The notes: generated by a model not told the origin, from the sequence alone. Shown: positions 40,484 through 49,602, numbered from the stretch's first letter. The stretch is 64,000 bases of DNA from Rhizobium sp. CC-YZS058 (GCF_034720595.1 NZ_JAYESJ010000001.1:622501-686500); one strand, 5' to 3'. Numbers and translations: made by a program.

Positions 40484-40513
40484 AAGCGCCGGCGGGGAGT
40501 GCCCGCCGGCTTT
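40484..40513. terminator. Bidirectional terminator between sciP and fliJ
   Basis: GCCGGCGGG (40488-40496) pairs with CCCGCCGGC (40502-40510); AAA precedes and TTT follows. It probably ends fliJ transcription on the minus strand and backs up the sciP terminator. Confidence 0.65.
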
Positions 40514-40586
40514 CATCGGTCCATCGTGATCCGGCGGGCCAGCTGCAGGGCTGGCTCGGCGTCTTGATCGTCGGCGCGGCGCCGTG

Positions 40587-40937
40587 TCAGGCGCGCATCC
40601 GCACCGTGCCGTCCCGCTCTTCGAGCGCGGCTGCCTTGGCAAATTCCGCCTGCACCTCTTCCAGGGCCAGCTCGGCCGCGTCCTGCTGAACCTTCAGCTC
40701 GCGGATGGAGACCTGGAGATTGTCGGCGCGCTGGCGCGCCGCCTTGGCGAAGGTCGGATAGGCGAAGTGTGTGGGATCGGTGATCCCGGACTTCTTTTCT
40801 TCAAACGTGATCTGCTGCTCCAGATCCTTCGTCATCCGCTCGAATTCTGCCATCATCATCTGAAGTTGTTTCAGCTGACGCTGCTTGTCCTTCACCTGAA
40901 ATTCTTTCAGGCGGACAAGGCTCTCACGTGATTTCAT
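40587..40937 (-). CDS. fliJ: Flagellar export chaperone FliJ
   Basis: The 116-residue coiled-coil protein matches rhizobial FliJ: MKSRESLVRLKEFQVKDKQRQLKQL, FERMTKDLEQQITFEEKKSGI and YPTFAKAARQRADNL. FliJ helps gate the flagellar export ATPase. ATG 40937 is used because GGGAG lies eight bases upstream. It is divergent from ctrA, a master regulator of flagellar genes in this class. Confidence 0.85.
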   Translation of the reverse strand: MKSRESLVRLKEFQVKDKQRQLKQLQMMMAEFERMTKDLEQQITFEEKKSGITDPTHFAYPTFAKAARQRADNLQVSIRELKVQQDAAELALEEVQAEFAKAAALEERDGTVRMRA

Positions 40938-41378
40938 ACGCAATACTCCCGCAGTGCGAGACCCGGATTTCGATGCTCAACCCTGCCGTGGGCACCTGCC
41001 CGCGACGTCTTCAAAAAATCACCTGCGGCATTAACAAAAGCCTACCGCCGGTAACCTTTCGTTTACGGGCATAGTTAATCCTAGCGGCAGTGTTTTAAGG
41101 CCCGGTAAATGACAGCGGCGAAATTTCGACAAGCGGTCATTTGGTGAGTCTGTTGAGTCGGATAGGCTTACTTCCTCATCCGGAAGGTTAAGATTCTGTC
41201 TAGGTATTAACCAATGAAAACAAGGGGCTGCGAAAAATATTTAACGAGGCCTGGGGTCCTTGTCAGAAGGAATCAGAATTTGTTAACCATTTCGTGGCAA
41301 CCTCAAATCAGGCAACGACTGGATCCGTGTCGCATTTGAAGGTTGCACCTTTCGGCGGCGGAAAAGGGGACATCACAC
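40938..41378 (+). promoter_or_regulatory. ctrA/fliJ control region with CtrA sites and a GANTC cluster
   Basis: The 441-bp gap has no gene. TTAACCAT (41283-41290) and TTAACCAA (41207-41214) fit the CtrA half-site used in Rhizobiales. Four GANTC (CcrM) sites stand at 41146-41150, 41155-41159, 41192-41196 and 41270-41274. TTAA occurs repeatedly elsewhere in the region. This suggests autoregulation and methylation-timed transcription of ctrA as in Caulobacter and Sinorhizobium. Exact start sites cannot be read. Confidence 0.65.
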
Positions 41379-42077
41379 ATGCGGGTTCTTCTCATCGAGG
41401 ATGATAGCGCAACAGCGCAGAGCATCGAACTGATGCTCAAATCCGAGAGCTTCAATGTTTACACCACGGACCTCGGCGAGGAGGGCGTGGATCTTGGAAA
41501 GCTTTACGACTACGACATTATCCTCCTCGATCTCAACCTGCCGGACATGTCCGGATATGAGGTCCTGCGGACGCTGCGTCTGTCCAAGGTCAAGACTCCG
41601 ATCCTGATCCTCTCCGGCATGGCCGGCATCGAGGACAAGGTTCGTGGCTTGGGTTTCGGCGCAGATGATTACATGACCAAGCCGTTTCACAAGGACGAGC
41701 TGGTTGCCCGCATCCACGCGATCGTTCGCCGCTCCAAGGGCCATGCCCAGTCGGTCATCGCCACCGGCGAGCTGATCGTGAACCTGGACGCCAAGACGGT
41801 CGAAGTCGGCGGTCAGCGCGTGCACCTCACCGGCAAGGAATACCAGATGCTGGAGCTCCTTTCGCTGCGCAAGGGCACCACGCTCACCAAGGAAATGTTC
41901 CTCAACCATCTCTATGGCGGGATGGACGAGCCGGAACTGAAGATCATCGACGTCTTCATTTGCAAGTTGCGCAAGAAGCTCGCCAATGCCGCCGGCGGCG
42001 CGAACTATATCGAAACCGTCTGGGGCCGCGGCTATGTTCTGCGCGAGCCGGATGGCGACCTCGCCGAAAGCGCCTAA
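41379..42077 (+). CDS. ctrA: Cell-cycle response regulator CtrA
   Basis: The 232-residue OmpR-type regulator has a receiver with D8/D9, phospho-acceptor D51 in [20 protein letters not shown] and K101 in MTKPF, then a winged helix ([54 protein letters not shown]), nearly identical in pattern to known CtrA. It controls cell division, replication and motility in Alphaproteobacteria. The ATG at 41379 follows AAGGGGA. The upstream phosphotransferase ChpT is encoded nearby. Confidence 0.97.
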   Translation: MRVLLIEDDSATAQSIELMLKSESFNVYTTDLGEEGVDLGKLYDYDIILLDLNLPDMSGYEVLRTLRLSKVKTPILILSGMAGIEDKVRGLGFGADDYMTKPFHKDELVARIHAIVRRSKGHAQSVIATGELIVNLDAKTVEVGGQRVHLTGKEYQMLELLSLRKGTTLTKEMFLNHLYGGMDEPELKIIDVFICKLRKKLANAAGGANYIETVWGRGYVLREPDGDLAESA

Positions 42078-42154
42078 GCTTCGTCTTTTGAACCAACGAG
42101 AAGACCCCGATCCGCGCCGGCGCTCCGCCCGCACCGGCCGCAGGTCCCCTGCCG

Positions 42155-42177
42155 AACCCGCCCTCGTGGCGGGTTTT
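42155..42177 (+). terminator. Intrinsic terminator of ctrA
   Basis: AACCCGCC (42155-42162) and GGCGGGTT (42168-42175) form an 8-bp stem with a 5-nt loop, with the T-run extending to 42177. Confidence 0.72.
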
Positions 42178-42204
42178 CGCGTTTTGGCACCCATGAAATC
42201 GCGC

Positions 42205-42233
42205 AAAGAAAAAGCCGCGTGTCGAACGCGGCT
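42205..42233 (-). terminator. Intrinsic terminator of the receiver-only regulator
   Basis: On the minus strand AGCCGCGT and ACGCGGCT pair with a 5-nt loop, followed by TTTTTCTTT. It faces the ctrA terminator across a short gap, so the two convergent genes each have their own. Confidence 0.78.
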
Positions 42234-42267
42234 TGGGATCGAGCGGTCTTGCGGTCAGGGGAGGGGA

Positions 42268-42630
42268 TCAGGCTGCGGCAGCGTAGGCGCCGAAGACGCT
42301 GGTCAGGATCTTCCGGTCAAAGGGCTTGAGCAGGAAGTCGTCCGCGCCGGCCCGCTTGCCGGCCATCATCTTCTTCAGATCCGCCTCGATCACGCAATAA
42401 TAGATCCGCACCGATTTGCCCTCCGGCAGGAGGCGGATATTGGCGATCAGCTCCAGGGCGCCGTCCAGCGCGGCGTCGACGATGAGAATGTTCGGCAGTT
42501 CCTCGCGCGAGCGGGCGAAGGCTTCCAGTCCGTTCGCCGCCTCGGCGACGACGAAGCCCATTCCCGTCAGAATCCGCTTTCCGACCTTGCGAACAACGTC
42601 GGAGTCATCGGCAATCATCAAGCGCTGCAT
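42268..42630 (-). CDS. Receiver-only response regulator
   Basis: A 120-residue protein formed of one receiver domain: D8/D9 in MIADDSD, D52 in ILIVDAALDG as phospho-acceptor and K102 in LLKPFD. The conserved Thr/Ser after strand 4 is replaced (YYCVIEA, probably Cys79). It lacks an output domain, so it should act in a phosphorelay or by protein binding. It sits beside chpT, both leftward, with a 109-bp gap. It is not clearly CpdR or DivK. Confidence 0.88.
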   Translation of the reverse strand: MQRLMIADDSDVVRKVGKRILTGMGFVVAEAANGLEAFARSREELPNILIVDAALDGALELIANIRLLPEGKSVRIYYCVIEADLKKMMAGKRAGADDFLLKPFDRKILTSVFGAYAAAA

Positions 42631-42739
42631 CTTCGGCTCCTTGTCCCTTGATCGGGCCCCAGAGAGGCCCGACAGCCGAGATTAGCCGTTTTTGGCAAAC
42701 AATCGGTTACCAGGGAGACACGGATGCGTGTTTGCGTAC

Positions 42740-43390
42740 TCAGCCGGTGATTGTTTTTGCGGTGAAGACGATCGCCTCGCCGGTGGATGTCACGTCGATG
42801 GCCATCTGCGCCTCGTCGGCAAGCAGCACGGCGTAGTAGGGGAGGATCGAGTGGGCGTCGATCGCTTCCTCCACGGTGCCGGACAGGAGCTCGACCAGCT
42901 TCGGCGGCACGCGCATCATCTTGCCCTTGGCGGTCAGCGTAAAGTTCGCCTCGCCATCCGGCTGTTCCAAAACCACGTCGATCGAGCCGCCGCGCGGAAT
43001 GGCGCCGTAGGCGATGAGGAACAGGTTCAACAGCAGCTTGACCCGGTTCTTGGCGATGATCGCCCTGGGGCCTTCCCAGGAAACGGTCGTCTTCTTCTCG
43101 ACCTCGGCAAAATCGCGGGCGGCCTTTTCCGCTTCGCCCGTGTCGATCGATGCGCCGACCGAGCCGGAAGCGCCGAAGGCCAGGCGGGCGAACTTCAACC
43201 GGACGGAGGCGTTGAGCGCCGAGGTGCGGATCAGGTCCATCGCGTCCGCATCGGCGCCGCCCTCGTCGAGAAGTTCGAGGCCGTTGTTGATGGCTCCCAC
43301 CGGCGAGATGATGTCGTGGCAGACCCGGCTGCACAGCAGCGCCGCGAGATCGGGGCCGGTCAGCGTAAGGTTCGGATTCTTGTCCATCAT
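42740..43390 (-). CDS. chpT: Histidine phosphotransferase ChpT
   Basis: The 216-residue protein matches ChpT: LCSRVCHDIISPVGAINNGLELL with phospho-accepting H25, and a degenerate GHKL-like C-terminal part (RVKLLLNLFLIAYGAIPRGGSIDV). ChpT takes phosphate from the CckA kinase and passes it to CtrA and CpdR. GAGGAG precedes the ATG pair at 43390/43387. Its closeness to ctrA and sciP puts three parts of the circuit in 3.3 kb. Confidence 0.92.
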   Translation of the reverse strand: MMDKNPNLTLTGPDLAALLCSRVCHDIISPVGAINNGLELLDEGGADADAMDLIRTSALNASVRLKFARLAFGASGSVGASIDTGEAEKAARDFAEVEKKTTVSWEGPRAIIAKNRVKLLLNLFLIAYGAIPRGGSIDVVLEQPDGEANFTLTAKGKMMRVPPKLVELLSGTVEEAIDAHSILPYYAVLLADEAQMAIDVTSTGEAIVFTAKTITG

Positions 43391-43645
43391 ATCTCCTCGA
43401 AAACGTCGTCGACGGCTTCTTCAGCCTGTAGGCGCCGGCAAACCCGGCAGTCGGCGCGCTTCTAAACGGTGAAGGTTGCGCGGATGTGGTGTTCAGCCTT
43501 CGATCATAAAGACACCATATTTGGTAAACCGATTGTTAAGATCATCGGTTCACTGTATCGCCTGCCGGGCTTTCAAGGCAGGTCGCGGGCTCTAGAGGCC
43601 TCGTGCCGCCCGCCGGTTGCGCTCTCACGTGAGGAGGACCACGCG

Positions 43646-44236
43646 ATGCTCCCGAAACTCATTCATGGCGTCCTGCGCCCTGTCCAGGTGCTCTGCGCCC
43701 TTCTCGCGCTTGGCCTCGCCGCGGGTGCAGCCAAGGCGCAGCAGGCCAATGACGGCGGCTATTCCATGCAGGAAATCGTCGATGCCGGCCATGGCTTCTT
43801 CGGGTCCACCTCGGGTGGCTTGGCCAAGGTGGTGGAGCGCGCCTTCCAGAGCTACGGCCTGCCGAATGGCTATATCCTCGGCCAGGAAGGTTCGGGCGCC
43901 TTCGTTGCGGGCCTGACCTATGGCGAAGGCAGCCTCAACACCAAGAATGCCGGTCAGCACAATGTCTATTGGCAGGGTCCCTCGCTCGGCATCGATGCCG
44001 GCGGGCAGGGCAGCCGCATCATGATGCTGGTCTACAATCTTCCAAGCGTGCCCAGCCTGTTCAAACGCTTCGGCGGTGTGTCCGGGTCGGCTTACGTCGT
44101 AGCCGGGGTTGGAATGACCGTGCTGACGGATGAACATATCGTGCTCGTGCCGATCCGCACCGGCGTCGGTGCCCGCCTCGGCGTCAATGTCGGTTACCTC
44201 AAACTGACGCAGCAGCCGACCTGGAATCCCTTCTGA
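43646..44236 (+). CDS. EipA-like periplasmic protein (DUF1134)
   Basis: The 196-residue protein has a signal peptide (LIHGVLRPVQVLCALLALGLAAGAAKAQ) and the DUF1134 core: IVDAGHGFFGSTSGGLAKVVERAFQSYGLPNGYILGQEGSGAFVAGLTYGEG, then YWQGPSLGIDAGGQGSR. In Brucella the DUF1134 protein EipA supports envelope integrity and is reported to be under CtrA/CcrM control. The ATG follows GAGGAGG. It is divergent from chpT. Confidence 0.9.
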   Translation: MLPKLIHGVLRPVQVLCALLALGLAAGAAKAQQANDGGYSMQEIVDAGHGFFGSTSGGLAKVVERAFQSYGLPNGYILGQEGSGAFVAGLTYGEGSLNTKNAGQHNVYWQGPSLGIDAGGQGSRIMMLVYNLPSVPSLFKRFGGVSGSAYVVAGVGMTVLTDEHIVLVPIRTGVGARLGVNVGYLKLTQQPTWNPF

Positions 44237-44372
44237 TCCGCAGGTCCCGCGCACCGCGCCATCCTCGCCTTCGGCGCGATGGCGCTTGCGCCTTGCCAAG
44301 CCACGCGCAGTTGCGAGATAATGCGCCCTCCTGTCTCAAAAGGCGCTTTTGCCGGGTTGAAGTGAATTCCGC

Positions 44373-45722
44373 GTGATCGAATATGCCCTGCTCTTCGCCC
44401 TTGGCTTCCTTGCGGCCGTTCTGATCGGCATGCTGCTGGCGCCGATCGTCCAGCGACGCATCGTGCGGTTTGCCGAAGACCGGCTGAAGGCCACCATGCC
44501 GCTCTCCCCCCAGGAGGTCCGCGCCCAGAAGGATGCGGCCCGCGCTGTCTATGCCGCCGAGAATGCGCGGATCGCGCAGGCGCTCAACCGGGAGCGCAGC
44601 CGCACGACCGCGATCATGCTGGCGCGGGAAGAGGCGGTCCAGGCCGCGCGCAAGCTGGAGCGGGACAACAAGGATCTGAAAGCCCATATCGAGGCGCTCG
44701 ATCGCGATGCGGTCGGCTTGCGTGGCACCATTCGCCAAGGCGAGCAGCATATCGAGCGGCTGAAGGCGGCGCTCTCGAAGGTTGAGGAGGATTATGCTGC
44801 CAAGGCGAACCAGGCGACGGCCCTCTCTGCGGAGATCGAGGCCATTTCTGGCGACCTCGAAGCCCTGCGCGCCGAGACGCTGCAGCGCGATACCGATCTC
44901 GAGGTGCTGCGCGATCAGGTCACCCGCCTGCGCGAGGAGCGACGTCGGCTGCATGAGGAAGCGCGACAGGACAGCGCCCGAGCGGCCGATGCCGAACAGC
45001 GCATCGGCGAGCTCGAAGCGCGCAATGAGCAGCTCGACAGAGAGATCAGCCGTATCAGCGCCGCGCTTGCGGAAAAGGACGGCCTGATCGAAAGCCGGGG
45101 CACGGAGATCGAGCGTCTGCTCGGCCGGGCTCGTGAAACCGCGTCCGAGCTGCGCGACATGACCCGCCTGCTGCGCGAGGCCGGTATCGCCCCGCCGCAG
45201 CGCGCGGCGATGGTGAGCGACGTCGCGGAGCCACTGCCCGCAACCAATGAGGACGTTCTTGTCGATGCCCCGCTCGGCGTCGGCGCCCCGTTGGGAGATG
45301 AAATCCCGCTTCCGCCGGAGGGCGTGGTCCTGGCCGGAGGGAATGCGGAAAGCCTGACGCCGCCGCCGGTTTCTGGTCTCGCCGATCCTCTGCCGACCTT
45401 CTCCTCCGTCGTTCCGGTTTCCACGGTCATCGACGAGCCAGAGGCCGTACCGGCCCTGTCGGAGGACACGGTGCGCGACCGCGCGGCCCGCTTCGTCGAG
45501 CGCCTGATGACTGCCCCGCCCGAGGACGACGATGCCCTGCGGCTCGAGCTTGCCGAAATCGGCGCGATCATGACAGCTCTTACCGCCCAGCGCGAGGGCG
45601 AGGCCTCGCCCATTCCCGAATTGCTCGACCGGCTGGACGGGGTGCGCCCCGACGGGCTGCAGACCCTGGCGGCCCGCAGCCGGACGCTCATCGCCGCGGC
45701 CGAGGCCTCGCGCAGCGTTTGA
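44373..45722 (+). CDS. Membrane-anchored coiled-coil protein, unknown
   Basis: The 449-residue protein has one N-terminal membrane segment (YALLFALGFLAAVLIGMLLAPIV), a very long coiled coil (about residues 50-285, rich in Glu, Arg, Ala and Leu) and an acidic Pro-rich tail with a short C-terminal helical region. The start is GTG. Its shape recalls envelope or septum proteins linking membrane to cytoplasm; it resembles uncharacterised rhizobial proteins and no function is assigned. It lies next to the cell-cycle gene block. Confidence 0.82.
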   Translation: MIEYALLFALGFLAAVLIGMLLAPIVQRRIVRFAEDRLKATMPLSPQEVRAQKDAARAVYAAENARIAQALNRERSRTTAIMLAREEAVQAARKLERDNKDLKAHIEALDRDAVGLRGTIRQGEQHIERLKAALSKVEEDYAAKANQATALSAEIEAISGDLEALRAETLQRDTDLEVLRDQVTRLREERRRLHEEARQDSARAADAEQRIGELEARNEQLDREISRISAALAEKDGLIESRGTEIERLLGRARETASELRDMTRLLREAGIAPPQRAAMVSDVAEPLPATNEDVLVDAPLGVGAPLGDEIPLPPEGVVLAGGNAESLTPPPVSGLADPLPTFSSVVPVSTVIDEPEAVPALSEDTVRDRAARFVERLMTAPPEDDDALRLELAEIGAIMTALTAQREGEASPIPELLDRLDGVRPDGLQTLAARSRTLIAAAEASRSV

Positions 45723-45749
45723 GTGTCGGGTGCCCGCAGGGCCGAGCGG

Positions 45750-46583
45750 TCAGATGCGTCCGTTCAGGCTGGCGACGCGGTGCAGGGCGATGCCTGTGGC
45801 GGTTGCCACGTTGAGACTGTCGAGGCCGGGCCGCTGGCGGATGCGTGCCGTGCGGATACGGCGCATCAGCGCCTCCGGCAGGCCTTCGCCTTCCGTTCCG
45901 ACCAGCAGCGCCGTGCGCGGTGCCGGCGGGATGGCATCGAGATCCGTTGCCCCGCGCGGCGAAAGACCCCAGAGCGCAAAGCCGGCGGCATCCAGCGCTT
46001 CGATCATCTCATCGGCGCTCCCTTCGCGGGCATAGGGCACGGCAAGCACCGCGCCGACCGAGACACGCAGGGCCTTGCGGTAGAGCGGGTCGCAGCAGGT
46101 CTCGTCCATCACCACGGTATCGACGCCGAAGGCGGCCGCGTTGCGGAAGATCGAGCCGACATTGTCGTGGTTGCTCAGGCCGCAGGCGGCCAGCACCAGC
46201 GCTTCGGCCGGAAGCGCCGCCAGCCGATCCGCAAGCCTTTGAGGCGGCCGTCGACGGCCAAGCGCCATCACCCCGCGATGCATGTCGAAGCCGGCAATGG
46301 CGTTGAACACCGCCTTGTCCGCCACATGGACCGGCACATCCACCGGAAAGCGGGCGACGAGATCGGCAAGCCCCGCAAAACGGTTTTCGAGAATGAGCAG
46401 AGACAGCGCGTCGAACGCGCCAGCCCGGCTCGCTTCTGCCAGCATGCGCAGAACGACGGTGCCCTCTGCGATGAAGGCGCCCTGGCGACCGATCAGGTCG
46501 CGTTCGCGAACCCCGACAAAGCCTGCAATGCGCGGATCGGCCGGGTCCGTGATGCGGATCGGCAGGACGCTGTCCGGCTGCAT
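45750..46583 (-). CDS. TrmH/SpoU-family RNA 2'-O-methyltransferase
   Basis: The 277-residue SPOUT enzyme has the three family motifs: LSNHDNVGSIFRNAAAFGVD (motif 1), TALLVGTEGEGLPEALM (motif 2) and RPGLDSLNVATATGIALHR (motif 3), forming the trefoil knot that binds AdoMet. An N-terminal L30e-like part (residues ~20-110) probably binds RNA. The target, tRNA or 23S rRNA, cannot be told. Confidence 0.92.
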   Translation of the reverse strand: MQPDSVLPIRITDPADPRIAGFVGVRERDLIGRQGAFIAEGTVVLRMLAEASRAGAFDALSLLILENRFAGLADLVARFPVDVPVHVADKAVFNAIAGFDMHRGVMALGRRRPPQRLADRLAALPAEALVLAACGLSNHDNVGSIFRNAAAFGVDTVVMDETCCDPLYRKALRVSVGAVLAVPYAREGSADEMIEALDAAGFALWGLSPRGATDLDAIPPAPRTALLVGTEGEGLPEALMRRIRTARIRQRPGLDSLNVATATGIALHRVASLNGRI

Positions 46584-46589
46584 GCGGCC

Positions 46590-46976
46590 TCAATCGACCG
46601 TGATGTCGGCGACGATCCGGCCGGCGGCGATGTCGAACACGAAGGCCTTGCGTTCCCCCTGCGGCAGGGTGCCGAAGAAGAGGATCTGCCCGCCGGACAG
46701 TGCGGTCGAGGCGACGACGAAGCCTTCCGGCAGCGTGGCGGTCGCGGCAAGCGGTGCATCGGCCGGAACGGGCAGGGCGCCGCCGGCCTGCTGCGCGGCG
46801 ATTGCCTTCGGATCGGGGCGGGTGACCTTGTAGACAATCGCGCCCAGCACGGCCATAAGCATGACCGCCATGACACCGGCGGAGACGAGCTGCAGGCGGA
46901 TCATCTTGCGCCTTACATTCTCCATCACCGGATCGAGCGGCTTTTCGTCCTGATCGTCGGGTTCGGAAAGTGACAT
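46590..46976 (-). CDS. DUF6476-type membrane protein
   Basis: The 128-residue protein has one membrane segment (LVSAGVMAVMLMAVLGAIVYKVTRP) after a short cytoplasmic stretch and a beta-rich periplasmic part ending in RIVADITVD, matching the DUF6476 layout. It is seven bases upstream of the TrmH-type gene on the same strand, so the two are co-transcribed. Its start touches that of the divergent rluD region. Function unknown. Confidence 0.82.
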   Translation of the reverse strand: MSLSEPDDQDEKPLDPVMENVRRKMIRLQLVSAGVMAVMLMAVLGAIVYKVTRPDPKAIAAQQAGGALPVPADAPLAATATLPEGFVVASTALSGGQILFFGTLPQGERKAFVFDIAAGRIVADITVD

Positions 46977-47004
46977 GTCCAGCCTTTTGCCTATGGATCC
47001 AGCG

Positions 47005-48027
47005 ATGAGCGACCCCTTTAAACAAGCGAGCGCCGATAGGAAAGAGCTGACGGCCGGACCGGATGCCGCGGGACGGCTCGATGCCTACTTGGCCGAAGCG
47101 CTGGCCGGCGCCTTTTCACGCAGCCGCATCAAGGCGCTCATCGAGGCTGGAGAGGTCAGCGTCAATGGCGCCGGCATCACAGAGCCCAAGCGCAAGGTGC
47201 AGCCGGGCGACCAGATCGCCATCGGCCTGCCGGAGCCGGAGGACCCGGAGCCGAAGGGCGAGGATATTCCCCTCGACGTGCTTTATGAAGATGACGATCT
47301 GATCGTGCTGGTCAAGCCGCCGGGTCTCGTCGTGCATCCGGGCGCCGGCAACTGGACCGGCACTCTGGTCAACGCGCTGATCCACCATTGCGGCGACAGC
47401 CTGTCGGGCATCGGCGGGGTGCGTCGACCGGGCATCGTGCACCGGCTCGACAAGGATACGAGCGGGGTCATGGTGGTTGCGAAGAACGATGCCGCCCACC
47501 GGCATCTCTCCGACCAGTTTGCCGATCACGGCCGCACGGGACCGCTCGAACGCGCCTATGCGGCGATCGTCTGGGGCCGGCCCCGCGGCCTGAAGGGTAC
47601 GATCGACGCGCCGCTCGGCCGCGCTGCGGATCGCACCCGTCGCGCGGTGAAACGCGAGGATGCCGATGATGCGCGCGAGGCGATCACCCACTACGAGGTG
47701 ATTGCCCGCTACCATGAAAAGCCGGATGCCACCGCGCTCGCAGCCATGGTCGAATGCCGGCTGGAAACCGGGCGGACGCACCAGATCCGCGTGCATATGG
47801 CCCATATCGGCCATCCGCTGATCGGCGATGCCGATTATGGCGCGGCGTTCCGGACAAAGTCGAACCTGCTTCTCGATGCGGCGAAGACCGTGGTCGACCG
47901 TTTCCCCCGCCAGGCGCTGCACGCCTTCATGCTGGCCTTCGAACATCCCTCGACCGGCGAGACGATGCGGTTCAGCTCCGACCTGCCGGAGGACATGCGC
48001 CAACTGGCCGAAGCTCTGCAGGCCTGA
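47005..48027 (+). CDS. rluD: 23S rRNA pseudouridine synthase RluD-type
   Basis: The 340-residue enzyme has an S4 RNA-binding domain (SRSRIKALIEAGEVSVNG), and the RluA-type catalytic domain with HRLDKDTSGVMVVAKN, whose Asp attacks the uridine, plus GRTHQIRVHMAHIGHPLIGD. RluD makes three pseudouridines in helix 69 of 23S rRNA. ATG 47005 gives the usual rhizobial start MSDPFKQ; ATG 46993 or 46975 are alternatives. rpoH follows after one small gene. Confidence 0.93.
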   Translation: MSDPFKQASADRKELTAGPDAAGRLDAYLAEALAGAFSRSRIKALIEAGEVSVNGAGITEPKRKVQPGDQIAIGLPEPEDPEPKGEDIPLDVLYEDDDLIVLVKPPGLVVHPGAGNWTGTLVNALIHHCGDSLSGIGGVRRPGIVHRLDKDTSGVMVVAKNDAAHRHLSDQFADHGRTGPLERAYAAIVWGRPRGLKGTIDAPLGRAADRTRRAVKREDADDAREAITHYEVIARYHEKPDATALAAMVECRLETGRTHQIRVHMAHIGHPLIGDADYGAAFRTKSNLLLDAAKTVVDRFPRQALHAFMLAFEHPSTGETMRFSSDLPEDMRQLAEALQA

Positions 48028-48123
48028 CGCGTGCAGCGATCGCCCGGGAGCGATGGCATGGCCATGCATCTTTTTGCGCGGAGCCGCGTTGAGGCGGCAT
48101 CAACCCTCGCAAGGAGCAATGCC

Positions 48124-48381
48124 ATGATCGATGCAAGCCAGATTCGCGAACATGCCGAAGTCATCAGCGCGGACGGCATCCATGTCGGGACAGTCGACCG
48201 TGTCGAAGGCGACCGGATCAAGCTGACCAAGCGTGAGAACCCGGCCGGCCATCAGGACCATCACCATTTCATCGCGCTCGACCTTGTCGAAAGCATCGAT
48301 GAGAACCGGGTTCGCCTGAGCGCCAAGGGCGCAGATGCCTTCGCCTCCGAAGAAGAGGGCGATCGGTCCTCGATCCACTGA
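48124..48381 (+). CDS. DUF2171 family protein
   Basis: The 85-residue protein is a PRC-barrel-like DUF2171 protein: IREHAEVISADGIHVGTVDRVEGDRIKLTKRENP, then GHQDHHHFIALDLVESIDENRVRLS. The ATG at 48124 follows AAGGAG. Such proteins are often stress-linked in Alphaproteobacteria, with no defined activity. The gap 48382-48645 holds the rpoH promoter region and no gene. Confidence 0.88.
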   Translation: MIDASQIREHAEVISADGIHVGTVDRVEGDRIKLTKRENPAGHQDHHHFIALDLVESIDENRVRLSAKGADAFASEEEGDRSSIH

Positions 48382-48541
48382 CGGACAGCCTGCACCGCGT
48401 CGGTTGCCCCGCCCCGAGCGGGCAGGGCGATCCGGCTTTGGTGCGCCCGTGCTCTTGATCTTCGGAACCGAGGCACAATCTAAGGCGAAACATTGCAGCC
48501 AGCGCCTGTCGCTCCGGCCCGCCCTGACCGGTGGCCGGCGT

Positions 48542-48570
48542 CTTGAATCATGCTTTCGTCATTCTTATCT
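48542..48570 (+). promoter_or_regulatory. Probable rpoH promoter
   Basis: CTTGAA (48542-48547) with CATTCT beginning at 48560 fits a heat-shock-type promoter, and the overlapping TTGAAT and TTATCT (48565-48570, 16-bp spacing) fit sigma-70. Autoregulation by RpoH is thus possible. It lies about 75 bp before the start codon. Confidence 0.5.
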
Positions 48571-48645
48571 CTACACTCGGTGGGGTTCTGATGAACCCAC
48601 GAGGCCGGTCCGCTGCGTGGGACCGGAATGCGAAAGGGGTGCGAC

Positions 48646-49551
48646 ATGGCCCGTAACAATCTTCCGATCCTGGCCGCCGGCGAAGGCGGCCTGAGCCGGT
48701 ATCTCGACGAGATCCGGAAATTCCCCATGCTTGAGCCGCAGCAGGAATACATGCTCGCCAAGCGCTATCAGGAACATGACGACCGCAAGGCCGCCCATGA
48801 GCTCGTGACCAGCCATCTGCGCCTCGTGGCGAAGATCGCCATGGGCTATCGTGGGTACGGCCTGCCGATCGGCGAAGTCGTGTCCGAAGGCAATGTCGGC
48901 CTGATGCAGGCCGTGAAGAAGTTCGACCCGGAACGCGGCTTTCGTCTGGCGACCTACGCCATGTGGTGGATCAAGGCCTCGATTCAGGAATATATCCTGC
49001 GCTCCTGGTCGCTGGTGAAAATGGGAACGACTGCCAACCAGAAGCGGCTGTTCTTCAACCTGCGTAGGCTGAAGGGCAAGATCCAGGCTTTGGACGATGG
49101 CGACCTCAAGCCCGACCAGGTCAAGCAGATCGCCACGACCCTGAACGTCTCGGAGGAAGAGGTCATCTCGATGAACCAGCGCCTTTCCGGCGATGCGTCG
49201 CTCAATGCGCCGATCAAGGCCAGCGAAGGCGAGTCGGGGCAGTGGCAGGATTGGCTGGTCGACGATCATGACAGCCAGGAAGATATTCTGATCGAGCAGG
49301 ACGAGCTGGAAAACCGCCGCTCGCTGCTCTCCTCTGCCATGGGTGTGCTGAACGACCGTGAGCGGCGGATCTTCGAGGCGCGTCGCCTTCGCGAAGACCC
49401 GATCACGCTGGAGGAGCTCTCGACGGAGTTCGACATCAGCCGCGAGCGCGTGCGCCAGATCGAAGTTCGCGCCTTCGAGAAGGTTCAGGATGCGGTGCAA
49501 AAGGCCGCGCTGGACCGCGCCAAGGCTCTCCGCGTCGTCGAAGACGCCTGA
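48646..49551 (+). CDS. rpoH: Heat-shock sigma factor RpoH
   Basis: The 301-residue sigma-32 factor has region 2 (LVTSHLRLVAKIAMGYRGYGLPIGEVVSEGNVGLMQAVKKFDPERGFRLATYAMWWIKASIQEYILRSWSLVK), the RpoH-box segment NQKRLFFNLRR, and region 4 (LNDRERRIFEARRLREDPITLEELSTEFDISRERVRQIEVRAFEKVQ). It directs RNA polymerase to chaperone and protease genes. Rhizobia often carry two rpoH genes; the rluD neighbour suggests the main rpoH1 type. A terminator follows. Confidence 0.96.
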   Translation: MARNNLPILAAGEGGLSRYLDEIRKFPMLEPQQEYMLAKRYQEHDDRKAAHELVTSHLRLVAKIAMGYRGYGLPIGEVVSEGNVGLMQAVKKFDPERGFRLATYAMWWIKASIQEYILRSWSLVKMGTTANQKRLFFNLRRLKGKIQALDDGDLKPDQVKQIATTLNVSEEEVISMNQRLSGDASLNAPIKASEGESGQWQDWLVDDHDSQEDILIEQDELENRRSLLSSAMGVLNDRERRIFEARRLREDPITLEELSTEFDISRERVRQIEVRAFEKVQDAVQKAALDRAKALRVVEDA

Positions 49552-49576
49552 TTAGCAACTAGAGATTGCGTAAATG

Positions 49577-49602
49577 GACCCGGCCGATGAGCCGGGTCTT
49601 TT
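49577..49602 (+). terminator. Intrinsic terminator of rpoH
   Basis: GACCCGGC (49577-49584) and GCCGGGTC (49591-49598) form an 8-bp stem with a 6-nt loop, followed by four T. Confidence 0.85.
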
